NCBI GenBank assembly: GCA_023055505.1
Contig: JALIRH010000002.1
Coordinates: 21,514,437 to 21,578,436, forward strand
DNA length: 64,000 nt
From: Callipepla californica brunnescens
Taxonomy: Eukaryota; Chordata; Aves; Galliformes; Odontophoridae
Direction of reading: 5' to 3'
How positions within the stretch are numbered: the stretch's first letter is position 1; each line of letters opens with the position of its first letter. The position numbers and the translations under genes were made by a program. Shown here piece by piece: positions 47,641-61,664 of the stretch. Under the pieces are notes generated by a model that saw only the letters and a list, made by a program, of their open reading frames with translations, had not been told where the DNA came from and did no database searches.

Positions 47641-49460
47641 GACATTGCTGCAATTTGGATATTCAGGAGGAACTTGAGATCCAGAAAGACTGCCATGATC
47701 TCCATCTATTTAACAAGATTTTCTGATACAGCCTTGCAGGCTCACTTAGCAGGAGCAGAAGGCAGCTGAGCAACTGCACAGTATTTGTGTCTTCATTCAG
47801 TTTCTGTAACATTCAGTTTCTGTAACACCCTGTCTGTTGAAACAGCACTAAGAGTGTGGTCCAACAGATAGGCATGCTGAAAGACTTGGGTCAGCATCCT
47901 TGCTTTGCTTCTTCCTTCCAGAGTGACCTTTGTTGTTACTGGTAGTGGGTTATATGCAATAATCAGGTGTAAGTGTTATTTCCTTACATTGTTGGATATT
48001 TATTTTACATTTCCGACAGATAGAGAACAAGTAGGGGCAGCTGGCATTATATCCGGCATCAACTTTTCCTCCTGTCTTATAAATGAATTTTCAAACTGAG
48101 CTTTAAAAAAGGAATTATGCTTTAATCCTATAAGCAAAGAACAAAAAGTGTGTTATGAATGTTTATGTATTTTCAAGCAGAGTAAGCATCTTCACTGAAA
48201 CCAAAACATTAAACTGGAAGGGAGAAAAGGTCTAAGTTCTGATATGGCTAAGTATTGCATAATCCTCCTCTGCACTACTTCAGTACTCAGATGCATCTCA
48301 TAGCACTCTGTAACAGAAATCCTGTGATCCTGAAATAAATTCACTTCTCTGGATAAAGTCAAGTAAATTTTTATAGGCTATAGGTTGAATGATTTTACAA
48401 TAATTACTACTCAGTGGAAAAGCCCATGGATTTGAAATAGCACCTTTGTCTTTGAAGAAAAATCACTCATGCTCAAAAGAACCTTCAATCTGTCTGTGCA
48501 ATGACACAGCACATCCAATTTAACTGAAGTCCCCGATGTTACAGAAAAGCTGGCATGTTCCCACTGCTTTTCCCTTTGTTGTATCATTACCCATCTTTTC
48601 AGTGTGAAATTTTGACCTTCAGTGATGAAGCCATGTTTTTTCCCGACTTTGACAGGAAATTTTCTCCTTGAGTGGAGCCTATGGTTTCCTGAGATTTCTG
48701 CACAATCTCTGAATGTCAAAAGGCCATACGTGTTTGAAAAAAGTCAATTCAAGCACAATCTCTATTTGATTCAGGACATACAAATCAGATCATTATGATA
48801 CTTAAAAGTTATTGGGAAAAAAAGGCTGAGCTGACACCCTATCTTATACTGCTTGCCTTAAGAGGGACAAGCTCTTTGCACCCTGTTTGTCTCAATCAGG
48901 GAAATGGATGCATTTAACATAAGCAGATCCCAGCCCTGGCCTCCAAACAGAAGGGCAAGGAAGAGGAAGGGGTTGTTTGCTGAAGAGGCTGCTGGCTGCA
49001 ATTGGTCATTGGAAAAGCACAAAGAAAAGGAGTATGGAGCAGAAGGAAAGTAAAATGAAAGGAAATAAAAACAGGAGAAGGAAAAGAACCACCCTCAATA
49101 CTGCCGCTCCATAACCTGGCCTAAGAGTTAGATTTTTGCAGTGACATTGTCCATACTGTGAGCCAGAAGAATGGTAAAACAATAGGAAAATAACAAGCAG
49201 ACATTCTCCAGAGAAATTTTTTCCGTTTGTAGTGAGGTAAGAAACAAATAATCAAATCAAGACCGAGTGCAACTTTTGCCTTTTCCACAAAGTTTTTGCT
49301 GCCAAAAGACTTCATGTCACCGTGATGTGGTAGCACTGTCAGGTGGGAGCAGCCACTGAGCTGCTGGGATGGCTCCCGCCAAAGCAGCCTGGTGCTGAGT
49401 GCCCGTGCTACAGCACCGGCCTTCCCCTGCTTCCTGCTGCTCCTGCTGCTTGCAGGACAG
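47641..49460. other. Intergenic sequence, no gene seen
   Basis: Unique sequence with a 16-bp tandem duplication at 47795-47826. No gene recognised. Confidence 0.65.
47795..47826. repeat. 16-bp perfect tandem duplication
   Basis: Two adjacent copies of attcagtttctgtaac, about 155 bp after the end of the long CR1. Confidence 0.95.
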
Positions 49461-49684
49461 ATGGAAATTCTTTACTCAGTGTCGGTGAATCACTGGCTCA
49501 GGCTGCATCCATCCCTATGGATGCCCCATCCCTGGAGGAGTTCAAGGGCAGGTTGGAGGGGGCCCTGGGCCCTCATCTGGTTGGTGGCAGCTCTGCCCAC
49601 AGCAAGGGATGGGAGCTAGGTGGGTCTTTAAGGTGCCTTCCGACACAAACTGTTCTATGTTTCTGTGATTCTATGATGCTATGA
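49461..49684 (+). mobile_element. CR1 LINE 3' end, about 220 bp
   Basis: It reads atggaaattctttactcagt, then atgccccatccctggaggag and gttggagggggccctgggcc. It ends with octamer-like ttctgtgattctatgatgct. 5'-truncated. Confidence 0.94.
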
Positions 49685-52600
49685 GTCTTGACATGATCCC
49701 ACAGCACTTGGGGGAATTCAAGCAGCACAAAAGCACAGCTATTGCTAAGAAATATTGTTTAGCACCTCCATGCTTGTGGTGCTTATATACTATGGCATAC
49801 AAAACAGCAGCCCTGCACCTGCAGTGCTTTAAGTGTCCCTGATGGATTTCCACACTTCAGTTGCACTTTTAGACATGGGGAAAGAGAGAGAAGCTGAGGG
49901 CAAAGTCACAGGGTCTCTGTTAGAGAATGGAGACATCCTCATTCACAGCCTTACAGTGAAACAGCTAACTATCAAAAGGGAAAGTTGGATTTTTATTTTT
50001 TTTATAGCAGGTGAAGTTAACATTAACACTTCCTGGGTATTTGGGCTGGAGAGGTAGAGATGCTCAAAAGCTGTCATAAATGAAATTAAACGACAGCAAA
50101 TGTGGTTCTGTCAACATTGTATTTCAGATCGGGTGAAGGTGCCTGAGATGTTTTATTGCTCGTTTACTAGCCTACAAAGAAAGCAGAGATAATTCTTCAT
50201 ATACATGTATACACAATGCATTTATCTTCATATCCTTGCATCATGGAATGCTCTGAAGGATTAAATTAGTAGGAGTAATTTTTATATTTGCAGCTCCCAT
50301 AGTCTTACTAATGCCTGCACTGAACATAAACAATGAGCTTTCTGAAGACTTTCCCATGCAGGAATGTGGAAAAAAAATATATAATAAAAGGGTGGTTTGA
50401 TTGAGTTCTCTTGTCATTGTGCTTGAAGATGTGGAACAAAGCTCGCTTAACCTTGATAAGCCAGACTTCACAGTGAAAGTTTTACTCATAACTAGTGGGA
50501 GCTCAAAGGGACAACAAAGATAATTAATAAAATTTGCAGCGTAATCCACACTACATTCTTTCTTCCCTGTTCTACAGTGAGAGGGCCTGGTATGTCTCCA
50601 GTCCAGGAGTTTCTATAAATCAGATGATCCTTGTGACTCTGAGCAGTTCTTTGCTTAAATTGTTGTCAACGTGATCTGCAAGGTGTAGGACAGAAAGCAG
50701 AAATGTAGCTGCACTGTATTTGCACTGCGCTCCAAACTGAGAGAGAATGGAAAAATTAAGAGTCAGACTGGAAAAATAAAATCCCCGTTTCTAAACAGTA
50801 AGAGCTGTGAGATATCCACTGTTTTGCTTAATATTTTTTCCATGTTAAAGAAGTCTTATTTGTTTTAAGGTGTATTTATAGAAGGCATTCCACTATTCTG
50901 CATTTTACTGCACCTCTAATTTTAATTGATGTTAAATATTCTGTGGCAGAGACGAGGTACATTAGAAAGGGTATCGTTTTCAGTACAGTAAGTTGAAAAT
51001 GGATAATTCAGGTTTGGCTACTGAACTTAGAAGCATATCTTGCTGGCTCTTGCTGCCCACCGCTTTGGATGGTGCAGTTTTCCAGTATTGTTAGATCACT
51101 TCAGGGATTCTCCATCTTGCTGCATCCAATACACTCAGTACCTCACCCAAGTTGACCAGCTAAAGCACTCAGATTGAGCTGTGCCTGCAGTGACAGCATT
51201 TCTCATGGTTAGCTCAGCCAGAGATTCCAGAAAAGTGCACTGCCTTGGTGGAGATCCCATTGCATCCAGGAAAAATGTACAGGGAGCCTCTTTCTGTCCA
51301 ACCCAAACTTAAGCCACCTCAATCCTCGTGCCAAGGTAGGAAGAAGCAGCAGTGCAGAGATGGGCTGTGAGCTGAAGGATGGGCGACCAGCCCATGTCCC
51401 ACACCCACTGCCAAACCACGGCAGAGCTGTGGACCAGCTGTACATGGGAGTCACAGCTGGTTTGTCCCATGCTGCAGACTGTTTCTCTCCTGCAAATTCA
51501 TGTATTAAAGCCTGATCTTTCATTGAACAGGAAAGCTATAGATTGAGAGAGTCTCTTGAATCTGTCAAATGTCACACATCCATTGCCTCAAAAATTTGCA
51601 CCAACAGATGGAAAATATGGGAAATCTCCCTAATCTCACTTCTTGTCCAGGAAAACAGGCTGTTTCCTTGCAGGGAGGACTGAGGGTATAACACTCCCAT
51701 TATAAAAGACCATCTTTTTCCATCTTCAGATCATTAAACTCCCATGAGGCCTCGGGATGTTTTCATAATTATTTCCAGTTTCTAAAATTTCTTGTAAATA
51801 CAGCCTCCTCTGCTCCACCAACATGAACACACTGAGCAGGGCTGAGGGCTGGCACCCAGCTGGCGCCTGCCTGTTCCCTCTGCCCAGTTCTGCTGCCTGG
51901 TGCCATGCTGGCCTTCAGGAGCCCTCACATCAAAGTCTGGCTGCCTTCAAGGGACAGACTGGCCCAGGAAGTATGCATGGGTAACACACCTCTGCTCAGG
52001 TGTGTGGCTTTGGTCATATCTCAGGCTGCAAGGCCAAGGCTTGGGGATTTTGTTTATGGTGATGGATGCAGCCCATGGGTCTCACTGTTGTGCCCAGAGC
52101 TAAATTTTCTTTTGAAAATCCCTGAGGACTGTGCTGCCGCTCAGTAATACATCAAGGATTTTTATGGAATGTACTGAAGGGTCCTGGGATGTATGAGAAG
52201 AACAGGTGAGGCTGACTGAGGTTGCAAAGGCTGCCAGGGCAGTGCAGAAGGCTGTTGAAGAGGACGGACCCAACTGGATGGGCATCCTCATTGGTGGCAC
52301 CTGGTGAGAGAGTCTCAGCAACGAGGAGATAACTCCAAAGCCATGTATGCATGATGCTTCAGCGGGGACTAGTTTGTGTCCTCACACTGAGTAACTGAAT
52401 ACTCTCTATAATATAATCTATTCTAGCCGCACACTCTGCCACAACCCCTCTTGCACATCTTCAAAACAGAGGAGCCTCATTATCTTTATGTGGTAGGGAC
52501 CGAGTTTTTGATAAAAAATGTATGCATGTGTAACACAAATACCTTTTGATTACATTAAAAAAAACAAGGGGAAAAAGTCATAGAGCTAGCTGATTGGGTA

Positions 52601-54800
52601 AAGGAGTTTCAAAGGAAGGGAAGCAATCTAAAAACAAAGATAGGAAAATACTAAGTAGCTTAGGCAAATTTATTCTGCACAAAGCTGGCCATCTGGAACA
52701 AGTTACTGAAGAAGAGATGTGGGATCGCATAGGCTGTTTCTGGAAAAGGAGGGGGATGAGGGGCATGGAAAAAAAATATGGTCAAATTAAGAGCCAGCCA
52801 CAAACACTGAGCCAGATGACTTTTCCTCTTCTTATAATGACTTACATGCTCATCTTTCTATATCTTGGCTAATCACTGTAACAAGGGAAAATTACAAGGA
52901 GCAAGAACTGGAATACCAGTACCAAAAAATCATAAAACCACGACAGATGTAAAGGAGGAATCAGAGGGACCTGGGAAAGATGAAAATAACTTTATTTCTG
53001 GTACGACTCTCTGTAGTAAAACTGAAATTCAAAACAGGGTTGTCTCTCTTGTGCAATAGACATCTGTTGCTCTTCTGAAGTCTTTGGGCACAAAAACTCT
53101 TTCCAGAGAGCACAGAGCAATCATTCGGGTGTTTTGACAGGTTTCCAGCTGTAAGCCATACATTTGTTTTATAGCAAATTTTAGGTTAGTTCCTAGAATT
53201 TAAAACACATTCAGCCTGCTTTTGCTTTACAATCTGTAAATGCTTTTAGAGCTCTATTCTTTATTTAACGATAGACAGGCACAACAGAGCTGCTCTCTCG
53301 TGGCCTGTATTTTCAAAGTAACCTTATACTTCCCTACATGCACTGCTCAGAGTTTTGAATTTGCCAGAAGAGTACAAGCCAAAACACTGGGAAGCCAAAA
53401 AATGCCCTGAAATAAACAGAAAGGGTGAACAATTTGTAATTCACGTCCACAAGGCGGTGGTATGGACTACCTCTCTCAGTACCCAGGACGAGGGAGGATG
53501 GCTTGTCTGCAGCTGGTACAGGAATATGTTTACTTGGCTCAGCAGCAGATACTGATGGTAGTGTGAGGGCTACAAACAACACAGGCATGTCAACACAGAG
53601 CCCATTGGACAACTGCACGTAGTTTCTCAGAAAGGCCAATTAACACAGGTCAAGCATTACATCAACACAATTATAACTGCTCGTGGTAGGGAAGGCAGCT
53701 CGCTCAGAACCGGTGCCTCAGCATGGCACTGTCTCATAACTGCGCTGTGGGAAGAACAGATGAGATCAAGAGCCCTGTGTAGCACAGTGATCGGACGCAC
53801 AGCATCAGTGCAGTAACCCAGCTGAAATTAATTCTGCTGCCTGCCCAGTCATTTCTGGAGGTTGGTTGGTGCTTGTGTTTAATGATGTGCTCTGCTGTGC
53901 CCTGAACTCTCACTCAGCAGGGTACATTATTACCTCCTTGACAGTAATTAAATTAAAAAAATAATAAAAAAAAGCCACTTTCCACTTTGACTTCAGTTTA
54001 TATTTCAAATGCTATGATAAAATGATCTCCTTGCACTAAGGAATGTAATGTGCCATTATAATGAACACCACAGACTCTCAGAATTAGGCTGGCACCCAAG
54101 CTACATTATTAGTGCTTGCATATCATCTTCCTTTTTAGAGATACAGTGCTGACAAACCGTAACTCTGGATTGCCCAAGTCACGTTCCTGCCTGTAAACAC
54201 AGCACATTCACAAATCAACTCTGTGCTTCAGCAGAATAATCCACAGCAACAACTCCAAATTCACCTTCTGACAGGTCAGAGCAAACACACTGAATTCTTT
54301 TCTTGATGCCAAGTAGTTCTTCAAGGAAAATAATTTGTTTCCAGAAAGTAGTTCTCCCCTTTCCTACAAAACACTGGGACGGGAAATCCTGTCAGCAACA
54401 GTTTTGACAAGGATTTTTTTTTTTTTAATCTTTCTCATTAATACCTTTATCCTTCTTGGAAAATAGTTGACTGTTCAAAACAAGCTGCCCAGAGGCTCTG
54501 CAGATCCTGGTCTGGAACTTCCCTTCCTTCTTCTGAAGAGTCCTGAATTCTTACCCCCAGAACTAAATTGGGTGCCTCAACCTTTTGTGGGCTTCAGCTG
54601 GGAAAACAATAGTTAGTCCTCTACATCATTTCAGGCCCTTCCCCTTCTGCTGTCAACTTTCTTTACCCTTACGACATCTCCCAATTAACAATTTCTTTTT
54701 AACATACAGTGCTGGGAAAAGCCATTCCATTAGCTCTTTTGCAGCTGGAAAATCACATGAGACAGAGTTACCAGAGCACTACTGGGTGAAGAAGGTGGTC
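49685..54800. other. Intergenic sequence, about 5.1 kb, no gene seen
   Basis: Unique, mostly AT-rich sequence. A-rich tracts lie at 52555-52564 and 53953-53975, and a T13 run at 54414-54426. Frames up to 104 codons (51209-51523 -) have no recognised domain. Confidence 0.6.
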
Positions 54801-54997
54801 AGAATCATAGAAGTACAGAATGGTTTGGGTTGGAAGGAACTTAAAGTCCCAGCCCCCTGCTGTGGGCAGGGCTGCCATCCACCAGCTCAGCTTTCCCACA
54901 GCCCCATTCCACCTGGCCTTGAATCCCTCCAGGGATGGGGCATCCACAGCTTTCCTGGGCAGCCTTTGCCAGCACCTCACCATCCTCTAAGTTAAAA
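54801..54997 (-). mobile_element. CR1 LINE 3' end, about 195 bp
   Basis: On the + strand it reads agaatcatagaagtacagaa, ggtttgggttggaaggaact, cttgaatccctccagggatg and cagcacctcaccatcctcta, the complement of the CR1 3' end. The minus frame includes GCPIPGGIQGQVEW, a decayed ORF2 C-terminus. Confidence 0.94.
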
Positions 54998-57900
54998 ACA
55001 CCAGCAGAACCATGGTTTATTTTTATTATTATTGTTACTGTGGTGGTGTTAGACCAAGAGACCACTAATGTATAAACACAGAAAACAAAATCCTTGCTCC
55101 ATCCAGAAGCTTGCACTGGAGGTATAAATATTCAATGGAGATGGAGTCTGAACAGGAGATGTTAAGTAGGGAAATAGTCAACCATTTTGGATGCTCTGAG
55201 TGAAGATGTAATTTATTTGGAAGAGTAAGTAAGCAGAATGTACAAGAGAATGCTACATGGTCAAACAATGGCAGCTTTGTGGACAAGCATAAGACTGCAA
55301 TTGTTAAAAGACAAGAGAGGAAATGCTGCAAGAGAGTCGTAACCTTGATCCCAGCTGTGCTCTGAGAAAAAAAAAGAAGTTATTTACATTCCTCACAAAT
55401 AAACAAGGCTACATCAAAGAAAATACTGGACATAGCACCAGATAATTCTAACCTCCAAGACCCTAACTTTCAGCTCCACAGGGTGACTTTATTCCTTCAA
55501 GTAACCCCAGGAAAACTGAAGCAGGGAATGGTTTTATATGAGAACCTTTCAGTAAGTTAGAACTGTAGGCGTTATTGTGCCCATCGAGGCAAGCTGGGAT
55601 TCATAAACTAAATTCCCAGAGGCACTGATCCAAAGCCTGTTAATGGGAATCTTTTCTCTGACTTCAGGGGGATTAGAAGACCTCCTACTCATCCCAGCAA
55701 GGCTCTTATCTGACTGACAACAAGTTTAAAGGATCCACCCTGCACAGGTGGTCACCTTGCATCACAGAGGATACTCTCCTGAAAGGCTGATGCAATGCCT
55801 GGAGAAAAGGGTTGATGTGTTTGATGCAAGGCACACAGGAGGACATTACTACAATGTAAAGGCTCAGAATAGGAAGTTTTTTATGCATCTCACAAAATAT
55901 TTCTAGCACTCAAACAGTTAATGAGCTTCTGTCAATTTGCATGAAACTCACTTTGACTTCTTAACAAAGGAGTTACTCTCTCTCAGAAAAATCAGAAACC
56001 AAATAAGCTGTCACTTCCTGCACTTTTTCCTCATGTTGGATTTGAGGCACTAGCACTAATGAAAGATGATTTCTATCACGTCTCCTCCTCCTCCCTGCAG
56101 TATGCTCCTCAGTCACATGGAAATTTTTGCAAACTTTGGCACTGTCTGCATTCTAGCAAGTCATGCTAGCAAAAACAATGAAGCAGAATTAATGAGAAGA
56201 GTTAGCTTGTAAAAGAGTACAGCGCATCAGCAACAGACAAGGAAGAAGAGCCATCTGCATGTCCCCCGAACACAAGACTGAGAAAAGTAAAACTGATCTG
56301 TGGGTGAAGCAGTTTCCAGTGAAGTGTTTAATTTCAACCATGATAATATTCCAACTATATTCCCACACAAACTAGGAAAACATACAGCAATCAGGGTAGC
56401 AAAGAATTATTCTAGTGTAGAAGACTCTTATATTGATCAATGAAGAGCAACATCTCAAAGTAGAAGGTCTCAGTACTGCTGTTTTCTGGAAGTACAACAT
56501 ATTCTGTACATACTTATAAAAATGCATAAGCTTTGTAAATTCTGTAAATTCTCATATAGAATACCAAGAAAAGCCACAGCTTAGGATAGCATTAAAGTGT
56601 TCCCACATGTTTTAGAGCAAAAGATAATCTAGGAGTTGACTTCACTGCATGAGGCAATGACTGTAGTGGAGAATGTGGTGGAGGTTATCTGTTCACTCAA
56701 AACAGCTTCAGCTCACTTATACCTACATACTCACATTTTTAATTTAAACCATCATGATTAGGAATTTGGATAGAATAAATTCTAGTTGAAAAAACAGAGT
56801 GTTGGGTGATAGCTAATGACATTCCTCTGGGCAGACAGGCATGGGACAGCATGTACCACTGCACAATGGAGGCAGCCTCAGTGATGGCTTTGGGTTGTGG
56901 CTTTGCTCTTAGCTACTGCAGGTAGGAAATGAGTCTTCTTTCATTATGTGCTTCTGAAACAGGGGAAGAGTTCTTGTCTTTTTCTTCTTTGTCTAAATCA
57001 CTGTGTCATACTTAAGTAAGAAATTAGGAAGAGAACAAATATTTAATTTCAGCTGTTCAATGATATACCTACTATCTAGAAAAAGAAAATAGCCATAAGC
57101 AAATGAGCTCTGCTTGTTTGTTTGTTTGTTTTCCTAAGTAACAAAGACAACTTTGCTTTCAGAAGAGTATATTTGTATATCGCTAATTATCTTTTCTGAG
57201 AGCACACCAACTAAAGCTTGCACGGAAAAACAAACAGAAGTGTGTAATTATAATGGATCCCAAGAACCTTTCAAATAATTCATGGTCTCAGCCTAATTGA
57301 AATTGAATGTGGAAACAAACATGCTTGCAATTTGCTAGGATAATATTGGATATTCATGACTTTTGTCAGTCTGGCCCATATGTGACAAAATGAAGCAGAT
57401 GCAATTGAAATCTAATATCATAATCATGTGGTATAAGTTGTATGAACTGAAATAACTTTGCAGAGAATGGTAACAGCCTTTAATCTTACAAATCTTTCCT
57501 TAAAGTATCTTGTTAACTCATCAAGAAAAATCTATTTGAGAATTTAATGCTGCTTCCCTTGATGGAATATGTAAGTATAAAAACTAAAGCCTGGGCTAAA
57601 TCGTAACTCTGCTTTGGAATCCACTCTGCCTGCTCTCGGTGCTATAATGCATACTTCCAATTTCAAGGAAGAACTAGAAAGATACATTTATTCATAATAA
57701 TAATTAATTATTAATAATACTTTTTTCTTTCTATTTGAGCATTAGGATAGACTTAAATGGAAGCCACTAAAAAGCTAGACACAGATGACAGACCATGAAG
57801 ATAGCTGGTGAAAATGTGCCATCATGTCCCTTGGTAAAAAAAACATTGGCTGAACCCAGTTATATGTTTGAAATAGCTGCAATCAACGGTTTTAAAGAAA

Positions 57901-60900
57901 TAAACTATGAAAAAAATGCATATAAATACTATCTGAAACATTCAAATCCCTAGCAAACCGCAAAGGAACTCAGACAATACTGAGCTTGGTCAGGATTACC
58001 TTGTATGAGCTGGGTATGTATATACTTTATGGGATGGGGTCAGGTGGCTCCAAAGTGATATTCACAACCCCTTTACTCTGTGCTAGTTAACAAAAACTGA
58101 GATAGAGGAAGAAGGCTGAGGATCTGGGGTAGTTAATCTGGGGCTGTGAACAGGTGCTTGGACCTATGGTGGACTTAGAGACAGAGGAAGATTCGGTATC
58201 TACATCACTTCTCTTAAGGAATGGAGCAAAATCCACTGCTTTCTTTTGATGTGGCACCCTTCTTCTAGCAGCTTGGCCATTTATGCCAGTGCTCCTCTAG
58301 GAAGTACAAGACCTGAGCTCAAAACATTTGCCAGCTCTCAGCAGGCCACAGTAACCACTCGTGGAGGGAAGGAGAGACAGGGACACAGCCCCTCCTTCTG
58401 TCCAAACTGCGCGTTAGTTTAGAACTGTGGAGACATGGCACTTCAGAAAGAAAGGGAGTGAGAAGTCTTAAGGAAAACATGATGGCTTTGGTAAGGGTAT
58501 TTGACAGGATAAGGGAACGCTGTAGCTCCCACTTACAGGATTATGCCTGTTATTTATATGAAGTAGTTAGAGACAAGAGGCAGAAGCAGTTCTGCAGCAG
58601 TGAGGAGAAAGCAGCCCTTGTGGCTCTTTGTATGTCCTTTGGCACAAATGCGCATATTCTGAATCTTAGGGACAAGGTCACCCCAAACTGGCCCAGCTGT
58701 AGGGGAAGCCCTGAACCTGCTGTCCTAGACTGAGAGTATTTCTGTGTGCAGGATAAGAGCTTGAGAAAAGTGCCTAGGAAGATGAAGTACTAAATTGCTT
58801 CTGGACCAGATACTTCCAGTCTGTCTATATTTATTTCTGAATATAGCCCTCAAGGACGCATCTTGTTCCAATCTCAATTAATGACAATCTTCCCCTGCGT
58901 TCCAGTGGGCCATGGAAGGGACAATATCATTTGTGCTCCCCTGGGTGAAGAACCAGCTGGGCTCTCACAGTGCATCACTGCGTTTCAGATCTCACAGTGT
59001 TAGCAGGCAGAAGGTACCAGTGGACACAAAGCCGTCACCTCTTAAAAAACTGAGCACTGCACAGTCCCTGCTGCAAGTGTGGCAGTCAGCCTTCATGGTC
59101 TTCTCTGGCTTCCCAGGGGATCCCCTGTTCTGCTTCTGGAGCTCTCTGTGGCACAGACCAGCACCATAACAGACCATGTGAGGATGGGGGCCTTTCTGCA
59201 GCCAGCAATGGTTTTAATGCTGCAGGCAGCAACCTTCCAGGAGGTTTCTAGACATCTGGCAGCCAGGATTGAGAAAGGTGGGCTCGACGGCACAGGTAAA
59301 GACAAGGAAGTTCAAGACTCCAGGTCTGAAGCCACAGTGTCCCTTCCAGGAAGAAGCACATTTGCAGAGCCAGTATCTAATGCCATCCCAGCAATAGGGC
59401 TGCAGCGACAAATCCAGCACCTCCACCACTCACCTGTAAGGAGTGAGAGGGCTGCATGGCAGAGCCCTGCCTAACGAAGGAGGCTGGCCAGTGCCTGGAG
59501 GTGACCAAAGCCTGACAGTATAAGGAACTCCAGGAACGTCTCAGTGTTCACACTGTTCTCTTGGGAATAAAAAGAAAGGGAATAAGATGCTTATTACTTC
59601 GCACATGCTCAGCTCCACAGTGGTACTTAGGATTGGTGATTGGCTTAATTTTTTTTTTCTACAATTTAAATCTTAATGTATTGCTTCCACTGTCAGCATC
59701 AGAACCAAGTAGCTGCACAGGCATTCTGTTATTCAAAGAGCAGTCTGCAGCTCTTTGTGTCCTTACATAAATAGCCTTGCTCATCACAAAGGAACAAGTT
59801 CTACACATAGATATGAGAAGAAATAACTTGGATTAGGAATAAATCGGACATTGTCACCCCTTGCTTCCACTGAAATCCAACTGATATGCGATACTACAAT
59901 GTCCACAGCCAGATGTATCATTGGATGCAACTGCTCCTTTTTTTTCTTTCAGCATCTAGTTTTCTGGCCATGAATGCTAATACAAATCGCACAGCGGTAG
60001 GTTTCCTTCCATGGAACCTTTGATATCTTCACAAATAACTTTGCCATCGGGACTGCTGTTGCTTTGATCCGCCGCCACCACAGCTTATCGAAAAAGAATC
60101 AAAAGTTGTTTCCTGTCCTTGCAAAACTCCTCCAGCAGCTGCAGCCAAGCAAGCAGAGCTCGTTTTCGTCCCCTGCAGCTCCCCCCAGCAGGAGCCCAGC
60201 CGCTGGCTGAGCAAATGCTGCCCTCTGTCTGACTGCTCATCTCCTGGCCCCAGCTGAGCTCTAGCAAAGGCAAGGGAAATGGCCAGTTTTGGCTCTGCTG
60301 ACCAGGTGATAGGTGTGTCTCAGGAGAACCTTTGTTCATTTCTTACACGTGCTGTTCTGAAAGACAGTGCTTCCAAAGTCTGTAATGTTTTCGGGTACTT
60401 ATTACTGGAGCATGCAGTTTTGGGAGGAAACTCTACAGAGGGTAAATCTGCTGCCGTGCAGATCCTTCGCTGCTTTGCTCCTTTTGGTTGTAAAAATCAG
60501 CACTGAAAAAACAGCTGATTTCCTTCCAGGGGTAACTAAATTTCCGGAAGCAATGAGGTATCTTTCCCCAAAACTCTAATTGAAGTAAATTTAAAATGAT
60601 GTAGCTAGACCTTGGACAATCAGGAATGCTTGCACGTGTGTTTTAGTTCTTATATATGAAATAATTTTCAATAAAAGCCCATTCTGTATTGCTGAGTTTG
60701 CTAGAGGTATTCAGTCACTCCAGAAGTGAGCCTTCCCAAGTCGAGGCCATCACTTGTGTTTAGCTAAAATGTTTTTAGGGAGGGCTGTAATCATCTCTTT
60801 GGCAATCAAAGCTACACTGAGCATCCCAGTTAGTAGGTGTCTTAAGGAGGCTGTAATTATAATCTTAGAAAACCATTTTTTTCAGAGCTTCTAGCTGTAC

Positions 60901-61664
60901 CCTATGTTGATTTTGCATATTATCTTTCTAAAAACAGATGAAGGATGACTGGAGTGTAGGACTCTGATTGCACTGATTGCTATCAGTAGCTCTGAGCATT
61001 TACATTGCAGTGGCTACCACTGGCTCCTTTACGGGTCTGAGCCTAAACCCTGTCCCTGTGGAGGACCCTTAATAAAATTATATAAGCATTAACTATTATG
61101 GCTAATGCAGAATAAACATGGGGTATAATTCAAATACTTCCTACAATGAACAGAAGGAGGCCAGTGACCAGCTCAGCAGCTGCTGATACCTGCACCCATC
61201 ATGCTCCCAGTTTTCTACATGCTTACACATCAATTTTCATACCCAGGCATTTCTGACAGGGACTGCAATTTCAGCTTCTGCGTGGACAAAAGCTAAGGAC
61301 TAGAGAAGGGAAGCTGAAAGCAGCGTTAGTACATAGTTTGAAGGACTGCAGAAATATGTTGTCCATCTCTGAAGCGGGGGTAAAAAAGATAAAAGGTTTT
61401 AGCCTCTTTACATAACAACTCTAGGTAAAATCTCTGCCAAAATAGTGGGTAGGCAACTGAGCAGATTATTTTTAAATAAAGAATTCCTCCTAGACTTGAT
61501 GGTCTCTGTCAGGACTCTTACTCTGCTGTGTCCAACAGGACAGGTGAGTTGTCTATGGCACCAAATGGCTTGCATACAACTGACCCAGGTGGTCACAGCA
61601 TCCTGGATATCCCCATTTATGTGCCCACTTGGATATGGATAGCAAGTCCAACAGGTTCTAGGAA
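54998..61664. other. Intergenic sequence, about 6.7 kb, no gene seen
   Basis: Unique sequence. It holds a (TTGT)n tract at 57114-57132, an AT-rich repeat-free stretch at 57.15-57.6 kb and a GC-richer stretch at 58.3-59.5 kb with open frames (58458-58733 +, 59079-59474 +) that match no family I know. Confidence 0.6.
57114..57132. repeat. (TTGT)n microsatellite
   Basis: About four TTGT/TTTG units. Confidence 0.9.

Noticed and set aside
59079..59474. 131-codon + strand frame in the GC-richer stretch
   Set aside because: Its translation is low in recognisable features, a minus-strand frame overlaps it, and nothing indicates splicing or homology.
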